Source: an uncultured Oscillospiraceae bacterium (lineage in GTDB: Bacteria; Bacillota; Clostridia; Oscillospirales; Oscillospiraceae). Taken from it: a stretch of DNA of 64,000 nucleotides. This document shows positions 49,469 through 59,627 of the stretch, one piece after another. Numbering within the stretch: position 1 is the first letter of the stretch; every line of letters starts with the position of its first letter. The notes beneath the pieces are model-generated. The model saw only the letters and a list, made by a program, of their open reading frames with translations. It did no database searches and was not told where the DNA came from. The stretch is from NCBI GenBank assembly GCA_934655875.1, contig CAKUHB010000002.1, positions 109,108 to 173,107 of the forward strand, in the 5' to 3' direction. Both the position numbers and the translations under genes were made by a program.

Positions 49469-50800
49469 TCACGTCTCTCCTGAGTTCCAGTCAATATGGA
49501 TAAAGCGGAACATGGCTTTCAGGCCGTCTTCGGAGAGACCTTCGGCCCACTTCCCTGTTCCAAGCTGTGCTGCGTAGGTAATATCGCCCTTTTCGGCAAG
49601 AATGAACCGGCCGTCGGCGGACGCGGTCTGCGTCCGATTGTCGCCGGAGAATGCATAGATGGTAAAGATCTGCTCGGTCACTGCGTCGCCGTTCCACCGG
49701 CAGAACGTGTAGCCGCGGACGCCGCCGACCTCGGCGCTGCGGACGATGCAGAGCTGATCCTGCCACGCGCCCGGAAGCGTCAGATACCAGCCGCCGGAAA
49801 AATTGTGATAGGTCGTGCATTTATGGATCCGCGCGGCATTCAGCGTGAGACTATACCAGTCGATCACGGAGAAGCTCTCCTCTGAACCGGCAGCCGAAGG
49901 CAGTGTGTGGATCTCCGGCAGCTCAATGCGCCCGTCCTCATCAATATCCGCGGCATAGGCGTAATAATTGCGCACCGCGGAGGGTTCAACGCCGGATCCT
50001 GCCGCGGTAATATTGCGGAACGCGCTGCCGCGGAACGCAAAAACGTCCGTGACATGACTCCCGTCCTCATAGCTGCTGGCAACAAAGACGGCGGGGATGT
50101 CCGCGGTCAGACTGCCAATCAGGATCCGCCTGACGTCGGAGGCTGCGGCAGACATGGAGACCTCCGGCTCGCGCTCCATCTGGCCGTCGCGCCAGCGGTA
50201 CAGCTCGGCGACGCCCTGCTGCCGCTCCGCGTCAGATCGCAGGACGAACAGATCCATTTTCCCGTCGCTGTCCAGATCGGCCGTGCGGTACGCGGTGCAG
50301 CTGGTGCTCATCAGTTCGGCGACATGGCCGCCGGAATAGGTGTAGGCGCACAGCGACTGCAAAACGTCGGTAGACAGCTGGCGCCCAATCAGGATCTCGA
50401 CACCGGGGCCGCCGGTCAGCGGGGCATATTCCACGCTGGCGAAGCTCGTGCCATCGCCCTCTATGACGTCCATCGGCTGATAGTCGCCGTCGACCATAGA
50501 GAAAATATAGGCCTTGAGCGGCTTTTCCCCCGTGGTTTTCAGAAATGCGACCGCTTCCTCCAGTCCGTCGCCGTCCAGATCGGCCAGCTGCACGGACTGC
50601 TGGTTGATGCCGGAGACCGGCGCAGCATAGACGGCGCTCTGCGCGCTCATGACAGACTCAATGGCCTGCTCCAGCCGGTTATAGTCGTCGGAGTGCTGCG
50701 GCAACGTGTACAGTTCGTCGACTGTCTTGACAAAGCAGCCCGACAGCAGCAGTGCAAGCAGCGCCGTCAGCGCCACCAGAAGCAACCGTTTTGCACACAA
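49469..50800 (-). CDS. Lipoprotein with EF-hand-like / FG-GAP-like repeats
   Basis: A 443-residue protein. The signal peptide has lipobox LLSGC (Cys about 22). Three to four Asp-rich calcium-loop-like motifs recur (LADLDGDGLEEA, ADLDSDGKMDLF, ADIDEDGRIELPE) in a beta-rich protein that may form a propeller. It sits 13 bp before the response regulator, so it is probably the external sensing or accessory component of this two-component system. Ligand unknown. Confidence 0.8.
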   Translation of the reverse strand: MCAKRLLLVALTALLALLLSGCFVKTVDELYTLPQHSDDYNRLEQAIESVMSAQSAVYAAPVSGINQQSVQLADLDGDGLEEAVAFLKTTGEKPLKAYIFSMVDGDYQPMDVIEGDGTSFASVEYAPLTGGPGVEILIGRQLSTDVLQSLCAYTYSGGHVAELMSTSCTAYRTADLDSDGKMDLFVLRSDAERQQGVAELYRWRDGQMEREPEVSMSAAASDVRRILIGSLTADIPAVFVASSYEDGSHVTDVFAFRGSAFRNITAAGSGVEPSAVRNYYAYAADIDEDGRIELPEIHTLPSAAGSEESFSVIDWYSLTLNAARIHKCTTYHNFSGGWYLTLPGAWQDQLCIVRSAEVGGVRGYTFCRWNGDAVTEQIFTIYAFSGDNRTQTASADGRFILAEKGDITYAAQLGTGKWAEGLSEDGLKAMFRFIHIDWNSGET

Positions 50801-50877
50801 CGCAGAACCCTCCTTTTACAACTCATATAGTATAGCATGTTCTGTTACAAAAGTGTAGCCGTTTTGTTAAAAACGCC

Positions 50878-53800
50878 CTATTTGACGACAACATTTTTCT
50901 CGCCCAGCTGCTCGCGCAGCTCCTGCAGCATCCGCTCGTCCAGCGCGCAGCTTCCGCCCATCCTCGCGCCGGTGTCAGCGTAATAGATGACGGCGCGGGC
51001 GCGGCCGGGGAACATTTTGAGGATCGGCAGAACCTTTTTTGCCGCGCGGGAGCCTGCGTCCTCAATGCGCAGGTAGAGCGTATGCAACTGCGAAGCGGTC
51101 TGGCGCGCGGCCTGTGCAAGGTCGGCGTCCTGCATGTCGCCGATCGGCGTGACGCGGTTGACGACCAGCTGCGGCGGCTTCTCATCCCGGATGGAGATGC
51201 GCCCATTCAGGATCACGGCAGCATTTTCATACAGCATAGAGCCGTACTGGCCGAGGATTGACGAGAACGTCAGAAGCTCCATGGAGCCGGTGTCGTCCTC
51301 CACCGTCACGTAGGCCATCATGCTGCCGCTGCGCGTCGTTTTCATTTTGATGGTTTCTACAATACCGGCGATGTTCACGACCTGCTCGTCCTGATACGTG
51401 TCTTCCCCGTTTTCAAAGCATTCCAGAATCTCACCGATGGGGACGACATCCATGCCGCGCAGCAGCGGGCGGTAATCGTCCATCGGGTGGCCGGAGAGAT
51501 ACAGACCCGTTGTCTGCTTTTCGTAGTTCATGCGCTCCTGCGCGCTCAACTCCGGGATATCCGGCGCAGGAACGGCAGGCATCACGGCGGTATCCTCCGA
51601 GAGCATGTCGAAAAGGCCCATCTGACCTTCGACATTCCGGCTTTTCTGGCTGGCTGCGGCGTCCAGCACAGTTTCGTAGATCCGCAGCATCTGCGCGCGG
51701 TTGAGTCCGAAGCCGTCGCATGCGCCTGCCTTGATGAGATTTTCCAGCGCGCGCTTATTGAGATCCGTCCCGTACATGCGGGACGCGAAATCCTCAAGGC
51801 TCGTGAATTTCCCGCCCTGCACGCGCTCGTCCATGACCTTGAGAATGAAGCCGCGGCCGATATTTTTGATGGCGGCCAGACCGAAGCGGATGCCGCCCGG
51901 GACGACCGTAAAGTTGTCGTTGGATTCGTTGATATCCGGCGGCAGGAGCGCAATGCCCATGGCGCGGCATTCGGTGATATATTCGGAGATCTTGACCGAG
52001 CTGTCGAGGACGGACGTCATGAGCGCCGCCATATACTCGCGCGGATAATAGCACTTGAACCACGCGGTCTGATACGCAATGACGGCATAGCAGACGGAAT
52101 GCGCCTTGTTGAAGGCGTAGTTCGCAAAGTCGTACATCTCGTTATAGATATCCTCGGCGACAGCTTCCGGAATGCCGTTAGCCACGCAGCCGGAAATGTT
52201 CCGCGAAGCATCGCCGCGGATGAACGCGCTGCGCTCCTTTTCGATGTCCTTGACCTTTTTCTTGCTCATGGCGCGGCGCACCATGTCCGCCTGCCCGAGC
52301 GAGTAGCCGGCAAGCTTGCGGAAAATTTCAATGACCTGCTCCTGATAGAGGATACAGCCATAGGTGACGGAAAGAATGGGCTGGAGCATCGGGTGCTTGT
52401 ATTTGACAAGCGACGGATCCTGCTTGCAGGCGATCAGTCGCGGGATCGATTCCATCGGGCCCGGCCGGTAGGCGGCAACGATGATGGAGAGATCTTCAAT
52501 GGACTGCGGCTTCAGGCCCATGCACACACCTGTCATGCCGGTCGACTCCATCTGGAACACACCGGCAGTCCTGCCCTGTGTGAGCATGTCCATGACCTTC
52601 GGGTCATTGTCTGTGACGCGGGCCATGGAGAAATCGGGTTCCGTTTTACGGATATCGCGGATGGCGTCGTCAATGACGGTGATATTTCGCAGGCCGAGGA
52701 AGTCCATCTTGAGAAGTCCCAGCTCCTCCAGCGTCGTCATGGTGTATTCCGTGACGATCGTGCCGTCGTTGGTGGCGAGCGGAACATAGTTATAAACCGG
52801 CAGCTTCGTGATGACCACGCCTGCTGCGTGGGTCGAGGTGTTGCGCGGCATGCCCTCCAGCGCCATGGCGGTGTCGACCAGCTCCTTGACGCGCGCGTCG
52901 GAGTCGTACATCTGCTTCAGCTGCGGCGACTGCTTCAGTGCGTCCTTGAGCGTGATATGGAGCGTCGTCGGCACGAGCTTCGCAACGGCATCGGTCTCGG
53001 CGTAGGTAAAATTCAGCACGCGGCCAACGTCGCGGATGGAACCGCGCGCGGCCATGGTGCCAAACGTCACGATCTGCGCGACGTGATCCTCGCCGTACTT
53101 CTGCCGGACATAGTCGACGACCTCTGAGCGCCGGGTGTCGCCGAAGTCCATGTCGATATCGGGCATCGTCACGCGTGCCGGGTTCAGAAAGCGCTCGAAA
53201 TACAGGCTGTATTTCATGGGATCGATCTCGGTGATATGCAGGCAGTAGGTCACCATCGAGCCTGCGGCGCTGCCGCGCCCGGGGCCGACGGGGATGCCCG
53301 CCGACTTGGCGAAGCGCACAAAGTCCCACACGATGAGGAAATAGTCGGTAAAGCCCATTTTCTCGATCATGTCGATCTCATAATCGAGCTGCTGCATATA
53401 CTCTGGATGCGCCGTCCCATACAGCTCGTCAAAGCCCTCCTTGCAGAGCTTTTTGAGATATGACAGGCTCGTGACGCCCTTCGGGAGCTTGAACTCCGGC
53501 AGAAAATACTTGCCGAAGGTAAATTCCACATTGCAGCGCTCTGCGATTTTGACGGTATTGTCAAACGCTTCCGGCACATCCGGGAACAGTTCGCGCAGCT
53601 CCTGTTCGCTCTTGAGGTAAAATTCCTCCGTCTCAAACTTCATGCGGTTCGGGTCGTCGACGGTCTTGCCGGTCTGGATGCACAGAAGCACGTCCTGCAT
53701 TTTGGCGTCCGTTTTCCGCAGATAGTGCGCGTCGTTGGTCACGACGAGCGGCAGATCCAGCTTTTCCGCCAGCTTCCGGATCTGGGCGTTGACGGTTCGC

Positions 53801-54345
53801 TGCTCCGGGATGCCGTGATCCTGCAATTCCAGATAAAAATGCTCCGGCCCGAAGATCTCTGCATATTCGCGCGCGGCCTGCTCGGCCGCCTGTAGATCGT
53901 CCTGCATGATCGACTGCGGGATACGTCCGGCCAGGCATGCGGAGAGCGCGATCAGACCTTCGTGGTGCTCGCGCAGAAGCTCCATATCGACGCGCGGCCG
54001 GTTATAGAAGCCTTCGGTAAAGCCGAGCGAGACCATGTAGCTGAGATTGCGGTAGCCGGTCTCGTTTTCGCACAGGAGCACAAGATGATACGGCTCCTTA
54101 TCCACGCCATGCACCTTGTCATGCCGCGTGCGCCGCGCAACATAGACCTCGCAGCCGATGATGGGCTTGATCCCGGCCTTTTTCGCCGCGCGGTAAAAAT
54201 CGATGGTGCCGTACATGACGCCGTGATCGGTCAGTGCGATGGCGCTCTGGCCGATCTCCTGCACGCGATCCATCATGGAGCCGATGCGGCACGCGCCGTC
54301 AAGCAGGCTGTATTCGCTGTGGACATGCAGATGCACAAAGCTCAT
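50878..54345 (-). CDS. dnaE: DNA polymerase III alpha subunit
   Basis: A 1155-residue DnaE from ATG 54343-54345. The PHP domain has HLHVHSEYSLLDG and ALTDHGVMYG. The catalytic core is GPGRGSAAGS, PDIDMDFGDTRR and the third Asp region near TEYTMTTLEELGLLKMDFLG. Tandem helix-hairpin-helix and OB domain (VVNIAGIVETIKMK) are near the C-terminus. Replicative polymerase without a proofreading domain; PolC-type enzyme not in the window. Confidence 0.96.
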   Translation of the reverse strand: MSFVHLHVHSEYSLLDGACRIGSMMDRVQEIGQSAIALTDHGVMYGTIDFYRAAKKAGIKPIIGCEVYVARRTRHDKVHGVDKEPYHLVLLCENETGYRNLSYMVSLGFTEGFYNRPRVDMELLREHHEGLIALSACLAGRIPQSIMQDDLQAAEQAAREYAEIFGPEHFYLELQDHGIPEQRTVNAQIRKLAEKLDLPLVVTNDAHYLRKTDAKMQDVLLCIQTGKTVDDPNRMKFETEEFYLKSEQELRELFPDVPEAFDNTVKIAERCNVEFTFGKYFLPEFKLPKGVTSLSYLKKLCKEGFDELYGTAHPEYMQQLDYEIDMIEKMGFTDYFLIVWDFVRFAKSAGIPVGPGRGSAAGSMVTYCLHITEIDPMKYSLYFERFLNPARVTMPDIDMDFGDTRRSEVVDYVRQKYGEDHVAQIVTFGTMAARGSIRDVGRVLNFTYAETDAVAKLVPTTLHITLKDALKQSPQLKQMYDSDARVKELVDTAMALEGMPRNTSTHAAGVVITKLPVYNYVPLATNDGTIVTEYTMTTLEELGLLKMDFLGLRNITVIDDAIRDIRKTEPDFSMARVTDNDPKVMDMLTQGRTAGVFQMESTGMTGVCMGLKPQSIEDLSIIVAAYRPGPMESIPRLIACKQDPSLVKYKHPMLQPILSVTYGCILYQEQVIEIFRKLAGYSLGQADMVRRAMSKKKVKDIEKERSAFIRGDASRNISGCVANGIPEAVAEDIYNEMYDFANYAFNKAHSVCYAVIAYQTAWFKCYYPREYMAALMTSVLDSSVKISEYITECRAMGIALLPPDINESNDNFTVVPGGIRFGLAAIKNIGRGFILKVMDERVQGGKFTSLEDFASRMYGTDLNKRALENLIKAGACDGFGLNRAQMLRIYETVLDAAASQKSRNVEGQMGLFDMLSEDTAVMPAVPAPDIPELSAQERMNYEKQTTGLYLSGHPMDDYRPLLRGMDVVPIGEILECFENGEDTYQDEQVVNIAGIVETIKMKTTRSGSMMAYVTVEDDTGSMELLTFSSILGQYGSMLYENAAVILNGRISIRDEKPPQLVVNRVTPIGDMQDADLAQAARQTASQLHTLYLRIEDAGSRAAKKVLPILKMFPGRARAVIYYADTGARMGGSCALDERMLQELREQLGEKNVVVK

Positions 54346-54361
54346 GGCTGCTGGACTCCTT

Positions 54362-55261
54362 TCAGGCTTCGCTGGCAAGCGCGACGAGCTTGCGCATGCG
54401 GTGGTTCATGGCGGATTTGGAAACGGGCGGATCCTGCATGGCGGCAAGCTCCTGCAAGGTCGCTTCCGGGTTGTCCAGCCGGAGCTTTGCCGTCTCGCGG
54501 AGCTTGGGCGGCAGATCCTTGAGCTGGCCGCGCTTTTGCAGCTTTTTAATAGCCGCGACCTGCTCCATCGACGCGTCGACGACCTTGGTGAGGTTCGCCG
54601 TCTCACAGTTGACGCGGCGGTTGACGCCGTTGCGCAGATCCTTTTCGACCTTCGCTTCCATCACGCCCATGGCACAGACGGGTGCGCCGATGGCGGTCAG
54701 AAAATCCTCGATGAGGTTGCTTTGCTTGAAATAAAGAATGCTGTTGCCGCCGCGCATGGTCTCCTTCGGAGAAAAGCCCGCGTCAAGCAGCAGCGCGCAG
54801 GTCTCGCGGCTGACCTTGTAGTGGGACGTCGTCAGCTCCAGATGATACCGCTTGGCAGGATCTGTGACAGAGCCGCCGGACAAAAACGCGCCGCGCAGAA
54901 AGGCCAGCCGCTCGTCGTCCTCCTCCAGCATGCCGTAGTTGACATGCAGCGTGACGTCGCGCGCGGCACTCAGTCCGAACTGTGCAAAGATCTTATGGAT
55001 CTTCTCCTGCGATTCGATGGAAAAGACGAGCTTGCCGGTCTGCTCCGCGTCCGGCTCCTGATCGAAGGAGAAGCCGAACACCTTTTTCATGAGCCGCGGC
55101 AGGCGGTCGGCCAGATCGCGGGACTCGGTCGTGACGCGGATCAGCTCCGCGGTAAATGCGTTGCAGTAGAGCAGGATCCCGTACAGCTCAGCTGCGCTCT
55201 CCTGCCGACGGCTGATCGGCAGACGGCAGAGCTCCTGCTTGACATTTGAGGAAAAGGACAT
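54362..55261 (-). CDS. whiA: WhiA (sporulation/cell-division regulator)
   Basis: A 299-residue protein. SFSSNVKQELCRLP is at the N-terminus, followed by a LAGLIDADG-like fold (RGAFLSGGSVTDPAKRYHLE). A C-terminal HTH includes ASMEQVAAIKKLQ and PETLQELA-like DNPEATLQELAAMQDPPVSK. Located with yvcK-rapZ-murB, its usual neighbours. Confidence 0.95.
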   Translation of the reverse strand: MSFSSNVKQELCRLPISRRQESAAELYGILLYCNAFTAELIRVTTESRDLADRLPRLMKKVFGFSFDQEPDAEQTGKLVFSIESQEKIHKIFAQFGLSAARDVTLHVNYGMLEEDDERLAFLRGAFLSGGSVTDPAKRYHLELTTSHYKVSRETCALLLDAGFSPKETMRGGNSILYFKQSNLIEDFLTAIGAPVCAMGVMEAKVEKDLRNGVNRRVNCETANLTKVVDASMEQVAAIKKLQKRGQLKDLPPKLRETAKLRLDNPEATLQELAAMQDPPVSKSAMNHRMRKLVALASEA

Positions 55262-55277
55262 GGGGGCTTCCCTCCTA

Positions 55278-56288
55278 TTATCGGTTTCTGAACTCCTGCC
55301 AGACGGACAGGATCGCGCGCGCCAGCGCGTCGGAATTGTGGCGGATATAGCGTCCCGGCTCCAGAAGCGGGAACGTGCGCACCGCAATGCCCATCTGCTC
55401 GATATCCTCCCGCCGAAGCTCCAGCTGCGTGACGCCCTCCTTGGCATACGGCTCCATCAGCCGCGGCGGAACGACGGCATTATTGGCGATGCAGACATCC
55501 ATCACGCCGGGGCCTGCGTGCTCGAGAATGGCGCGGACGTGATCGTCGGCGTCATAGCCGTCGGTCTCTCCGTCCTGCGTCAGAATGTTGAGGACATAAA
55601 GCTTCAGCGCTTTACTTTCCCGCACGGCGTCGGAAATGCCGCTGACAAGAAAATTCGGGATGATGCTGGTATACAGGCTCCCCGGGCCGATGACGATGAT
55701 ATCGGCGTTCCGGATGGCGTCGACGCTTTCTTCGAGCGCGGCGGGCCGCTCCGGAACGAGCCGAACCTTGCGGATCCGGGAATTGTTGATCTTTTTGGCA
55801 TAGAAGATCTTGCTCTCGCCGAGCACGCGGCTGCCGTCGTGGAACTCTGCTTCCAGATGCACGTCCTGATTGGTGACCGGCAGCACGCGGCCGGTGATGG
55901 CCAGAACGTCTCCCATGCGGTGCACGGCTTCGTCAAACGAGCCGGAAATGCCGTTCATGGCAGCCAAAAACAGATTGCCGAAGCTCTGCCCGGCAAGACT
56001 GCCCTCGGTGAAGCGGTAGTCGAGCAGCTGCTGCATGGTCGGCTCGGTATTGGCAAGCGCCATGATGCAGTTGCGGATATCGCCCGGCGGAAGCATGCCG
56101 AGATCCTCGCGCAGCATGCCGGAGCCGCCGCCGTCGTCCGCGACGGTCACGATGGCGGTAATGTCCTTCGTATAGGTCTTCAGACCGCGCAGCATGGCGG
56201 ACAGACCATGTCCGCCGCCGATGGCAGTGATCCTGGGCGGGCGGCGGCGCGGCTCGTACAGACGGATCTGTTCAGTCAAATCAGCCAT
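55278..56288 (-). CDS. yvcK: YvcK/GlmR family protein
   Basis: A 336-residue CofD-like protein. ITAIGGGHGLSAMLRGLK (about 20), TVADDGGGSGMLR, PPGDIRNCIMAL and VIGPGSLYTSIIPN are conserved. Links carbon metabolism and wall precursor synthesis; probably binds UDP-sugars. Between rapZ and whiA. Confidence 0.94.
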   Translation of the reverse strand: MADLTEQIRLYEPRRRPPRITAIGGGHGLSAMLRGLKTYTKDITAIVTVADDGGGSGMLREDLGMLPPGDIRNCIMALANTEPTMQQLLDYRFTEGSLAGQSFGNLFLAAMNGISGSFDEAVHRMGDVLAITGRVLPVTNQDVHLEAEFHDGSRVLGESKIFYAKKINNSRIRKVRLVPERPAALEESVDAIRNADIIVIGPGSLYTSIIPNFLVSGISDAVRESKALKLYVLNILTQDGETDGYDADDHVRAILEHAGPGVMDVCIANNAVVPPRLMEPYAKEGVTQLELRREDIEQMGIAVRTFPLLEPGRYIRHNSDALARAILSVWQEFRNR

Positions 56289-56293
56289 GGCGC

Positions 56294-57154
56294 TCACCTT
56301 CTACCCATGTCACGGTGGCTGAGAACCGTGGCATAGCCCTTTTTGCAGACAAAATCGGAAAGCTCCTTCGCGATGCAGACGCTCCTGTGCTTGCCGCCGG
56401 TGCAGCCGACAGCGATGACGAGGTCGGTCTTGCCCTCGTCGAGATAATTTGGCAGCAGGAAGGACAGAAGATCCTCCGTCTTGGCGACGAAATCCAGCGT
56501 CTGCTGATACTGGAAGACAAAGCTGCGCACCGGCTCGTCCAGCCCGGTCTGCTGCTTCAGCTCCGGAATATAATACGGGTTCGGCAAAAACCGCACGTCA
56601 AAGACCAGATCGGCCTCGAGCGGCAAACCGTATTTGAAGCCGAAGGAGACGACGCGCACGCTCATGGAATGCTCGCGCATGCCGCCGGCGGCAAGATCAA
56701 TAAGCATCCCGCGCAGCTTGCCCGTGGAGAGATTTGAGGTATCGATGATGGCGCTGGCACGGTTGCGGACGGGGGCCAGAAGCTCGCGCTCGCGCGCAAT
56801 GGCGCTTTGCAGCGTGGAGCCGTCCTTCATCAGGGGGTGCAGGCGGCGCGTCTCCTTATAGCGCTTGATGATGACCTCGGTGCTGGCTTCGACAAAATAA
56901 ATGGAATACTGCAAGTGCATCTCATCGAGCTTTTGCAGAGACTGAAACAGGGAGTCAAACGTCATGCTTGCACGGATATCCGTCACCAGCGCGACCTTTT
57001 CATACCGGCCCTTTGTGGCAAGGCACAGCTGGGCAAACTGCGGGATCATTTCCGCCGGCATATTGTCGACACAGTAAAAGCCGAGATCCTCCAGATCGGA
57101 TGCGGCCTTGCTCTTGCCCGCGCCGGACATGCCGGAAATAATTACAAACTGCAT
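56294..57154 (-). CDS. rapZ: RNase adapter / nucleotide-binding protein RapZ
   Basis: A 286-residue protein. Walker A is SGMSGAGKSKA (about 8-16), then VDNMPAEMI, Walker B-like VALVTDIRA, and the C-terminal GCTGGKHRSVCIAKEL. In Gram-positives the gene is fixed beside yvcK and whiA. Its exact role there is less clear than in E. coli. Confidence 0.94.
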   Translation of the reverse strand: MQFVIISGMSGAGKSKAASDLEDLGFYCVDNMPAEMIPQFAQLCLATKGRYEKVALVTDIRASMTFDSLFQSLQKLDEMHLQYSIYFVEASTEVIIKRYKETRRLHPLMKDGSTLQSAIARERELLAPVRNRASAIIDTSNLSTGKLRGMLIDLAAGGMREHSMSVRVVSFGFKYGLPLEADLVFDVRFLPNPYYIPELKQQTGLDEPVRSFVFQYQQTLDFVAKTEDLLSFLLPNYLDEGKTDLVIAVGCTGGKHRSVCIAKELSDFVCKKGYATVLSHRDMGRR

Positions 57155-57166
57155 ATTGCTTCTCCT

Positions 57167-58078
57167 TTACCAGATCCGAACCTCCGGCTCCAGCAAAACG
57201 CCGGAGCACTGCCGGACGCGCGACTGTACCAGCTCGATCGTTCTGAGAATGTCGGCGGTCGTCGCGCCGCCAGTGTTGACAATGAAGCCCGCGTGCTTTC
57301 TGGAGACCTGCGCGCCGCCGAAGCCTTCGCCCTTGAGCCCGGCCTGTTCGATGAGCGGGCCTGCAAAATAGCCCTCCGGGCGCTTGAACGTGCTGCCGGC
57401 GGACGGCAGCTCAAGCGGCTGCGAAGCCTTCCGCTTATCCATCAGTGCGCGCATGGTCTCGCTGATCTCGTCCGGGTCGCCCTTTTGCAATTGCAGCTGC
57501 GCGCTGACAATGACGCAGGGCGTCTGCTGAAAGACGCTGCTCCGGTAGCCAAAGCCGCAGTCAGCGGCGGCAAACTCCCGCAGCTCGCCGCTGAGGGTCA
57601 GAGCCGTCACAGACTGCACGACCTGCCGCAGCTCGCCGCCGTAGGCGCCCGCGTTCATATAAACGCCGCCGCCGAGCGTACCGGGGATGCCGTGGGCAAA
57701 TTCCAGCCCGGTCAGCGCATGCTGGCGGGCAAACACGGCGGTGCGCGCCATGCTTTCTCCGGCATAGACCTCCAGCTGCGTTTCGCCGGTCAGCCGAATG
57801 CCGCCGAGCGCGTCCTTCGTGCAGATGACGAGCGCGTGCAGCCCCTTGTCCGGGGCGAGAATATTGGTGCCCGCGCCAAGAAGATACGGCTCTACTCCGG
57901 CGTCTGCTGCGCAGCACAGCAGCTGCTGCAGCTCCTGCACAGTTTTGGGAAACGCCATCACGGCGGCGGGGCCGCCGGTGCGGAAGGAGGTATGCCGGCT
58001 GAGCGGCTCGTGCAGCCGAAGCTCCAGCTGGCCGCAGGCGCGGATGATCGTTTGCAATTGAGAGTCAGAAGCCCACAT
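57167..58078 (-). CDS. murB: UDP-N-acetylenolpyruvoylglucosamine reductase
   Basis: A 303-residue MurB from ATG 58076-58078 with GGAGG upstream. The FAD domain has HTSFRTGGPAA and LGAGTNILAPD. GIPGTLGGGVYMNAGAYGGE and the catalytic Ser in PSAGSTFKRPEGYFAG identify it. Makes UDP-MurNAc for peptidoglycan. Confidence 0.95.
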   Translation of the reverse strand: MWASDSQLQTIIRACGQLELRLHEPLSRHTSFRTGGPAAVMAFPKTVQELQQLLCCAADAGVEPYLLGAGTNILAPDKGLHALVICTKDALGGIRLTGETQLEVYAGESMARTAVFARQHALTGLEFAHGIPGTLGGGVYMNAGAYGGELRQVVQSVTALTLSGELREFAAADCGFGYRSSVFQQTPCVIVSAQLQLQKGDPDEISETMRALMDKRKASQPLELPSAGSTFKRPEGYFAGPLIEQAGLKGEGFGGAQVSRKHAGFIVNTGGATTADILRTIELVQSRVRQCSGVLLEPEVRIW

Positions 58079-58124
58079 AAACGCCTCCGGGTGTTTTATT
58101 TTTCCTATCATAGCATATTCAGAG

Positions 58125-58160
58125 TAAAAATAAAAGAGGAAGCCCGCGGCTTCCCCTTTT
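58125..58160 (-). terminator. Terminator after hprK
   Basis: GGAAGCC arms around a 3-nt loop, followed on the minus strand by TCTTTTATTTTTA. Lies 21 bp beyond the hprK stop. Confidence 0.75.
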
Positions 58161-58181
58161 TATCTTTTGCCGGACGGTTGC

Positions 58182-59123
58182 TCAATCGTCGTCACGGGAG
58201 GTGAAATACTTGCTCATCTGCTCGGTAAATTCCACAGCCGCGTTGTAGCCCATGCGCTTCTGGCGGTTATTCATGGCGGCGACCTCAAAGATGACGGCAA
58301 GATTTCGGCCCGGCGTGATGGGAACCGTGATGGACGGAACCTTGACGTCGAGGATCTCGGTATACTGCGTCTCCATGCCGAGACGATCATACGCTTCGCC
58401 GTCGCGCCACGGGACCATGTTGATAATGAGATCGATGTTGGAGCTTTCCTTGACCGCGCCCATGCCGAACAGCTTTGCGACGTTGATGACGCCAATGCCG
58501 CGCAGCTCGATATAGTGCTTGAGAACGGGCGGTGCGGAGCCGACCAGCTCGTGCGGCGAGACCTTTTTGATCTCGACTGCATCGTCCGCGATCAAGCGGT
58601 GGCCTCGCTTGACCAGCTCAATGGCGGTCTCGCTCTTGCCAATGCCGCTGTCGCCGTTGATGAGAATGCCCTCGCCGTAGATCTCGACGAGAACGCCGTG
58701 GCGCGTCACGCGCGGGGCAAGCGCGCTCTTGAGGTAGGTGATCAGGCTCGATACAATATAGGACGTCGTGTCCTTTGTGCCGAGGACGGTCACGTCGTAT
58801 TTCTTCGCCATCTCCAGACATTCCGGCATCGGCTCAAAGCCGCGGGCGAAGATGAGCGCCGGACACTTGTACGACAGGAAATGATCAAAAATAATGATCC
58901 GTTCCTCCGGCGTGAGCTTTTGCAGATAGGCCGTTTCGACCGTGCCGCAGACATAGACGCGCATCGGCTCGTAGTGGTCAAAGAAGCCGGCCAGGTGCAG
59001 GCCGGGACGGCTGATATCGTCGACCGTCACGCGGATCTTGTCAAAATCCGACGAGCGGTAGAAAAAATCAAGATTGAACTCCGAAACAAGCTCGGACAGC
59101 AGAACAGTATAGGTATTTGCCAC
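58182..59123 (-). CDS. hprK: HPr kinase/phosphorylase
   Basis: A 313-residue HprK. The N-terminal domain is followed by Walker A ILINGDSGIGKSETAIEL (about 152), HRLIADDAVEI and the HprK signature LRGIGVINVAKLFGMGAVKE. Phosphorylates HPr Ser46 for carbon catabolite control. Upstream partner of murB in this cluster. Confidence 0.95.
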   Translation of the reverse strand: MANTYTVLLSELVSEFNLDFFYRSSDFDKIRVTVDDISRPGLHLAGFFDHYEPMRVYVCGTVETAYLQKLTPEERIIIFDHFLSYKCPALIFARGFEPMPECLEMAKKYDVTVLGTKDTTSYIVSSLITYLKSALAPRVTRHGVLVEIYGEGILINGDSGIGKSETAIELVKRGHRLIADDAVEIKKVSPHELVGSAPPVLKHYIELRGIGVINVAKLFGMGAVKESSNIDLIINMVPWRDGEAYDRLGMETQYTEILDVKVPSITVPITPGRNLAVIFEVAAMNNRQKRMGYNAAVEFTEQMSKYFTSRDDD

Positions 59124-59237
59124 GCAATCACCTCATTTCAGGTAGTAAAATGATTATACCCGCTTTGGGGCGGTTTCGCAACAGGGAAATTCAATTCACA
59201 TTCCGATGGATTTTTTCAAATTTTCACAAAAAAGCAC

Positions 59238-59266
59238 TTGCATTTTGGGAAGGCATCTGCTAATAT
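59238..59266 (+). promoter_or_regulatory. Promoter of rpmB
   Basis: TTGCAT (59238-59243), 17-bp spacer, TAATAT (59261-59266). Confidence 0.7.
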
Positions 59267-59326
59267 ATTTGTCGGCGCTTTGTGAGCGCTTCAAACTGAT
59301 TTTCCTATGGCAAGGAGGTGCAGCTG

Positions 59327-59515
59327 ATGGCAAAATGCGATATCTGCGGCAAGGGCGTGACATTCGGCATCAAGGTCTCCCACTCTCACAGACGTGCTAA
59401 CCGTGCATGGAAGCCCAACGTCAAACGTGTCAAGGCAATCGTTGACGGTACTCCGCGCCACGTATATGTCTGTACAAGATGCCTGCGTTCCAACAAGGTT
59501 GAGCGCGCGATCTGA
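59327..59515 (+). CDS. rpmB: Ribosomal protein L28, zinc-binding form
   Basis: A 62-residue L28 from ATG 59327 with AAGGAGG upstream. MAKCDICGKGV and VYVCTRCLRSNK give two CxxC pairs, the zinc-containing version. Monocistronic, with its own terminator. Confidence 0.95.
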   Translation: MAKCDICGKGVTFGIKVSHSHRRANRAWKPNVKRVKAIVDGTPRHVYVCTRCLRSNKVERAI

Positions 59516-59527
59516 TCAAAGACGAAC

Positions 59528-59558
59528 AAAAGAGCAAGCCATCCGGCTTGCTCTTTTT
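59528..59558. terminator. Terminator after rpmB
   Basis: AGAGCAAGCC, loop ATCC, perfect complement, then TTTT; A-rich left side makes it bidirectional in principle. Confidence 0.88.
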
Positions 59559-59627
59559 CGTTTCCTGCAGAAACCGAGATTCGCAGATAGATTTGCTGCT
59601 CCGAAAAGCCGGCCTCCGCTCCGGCAC

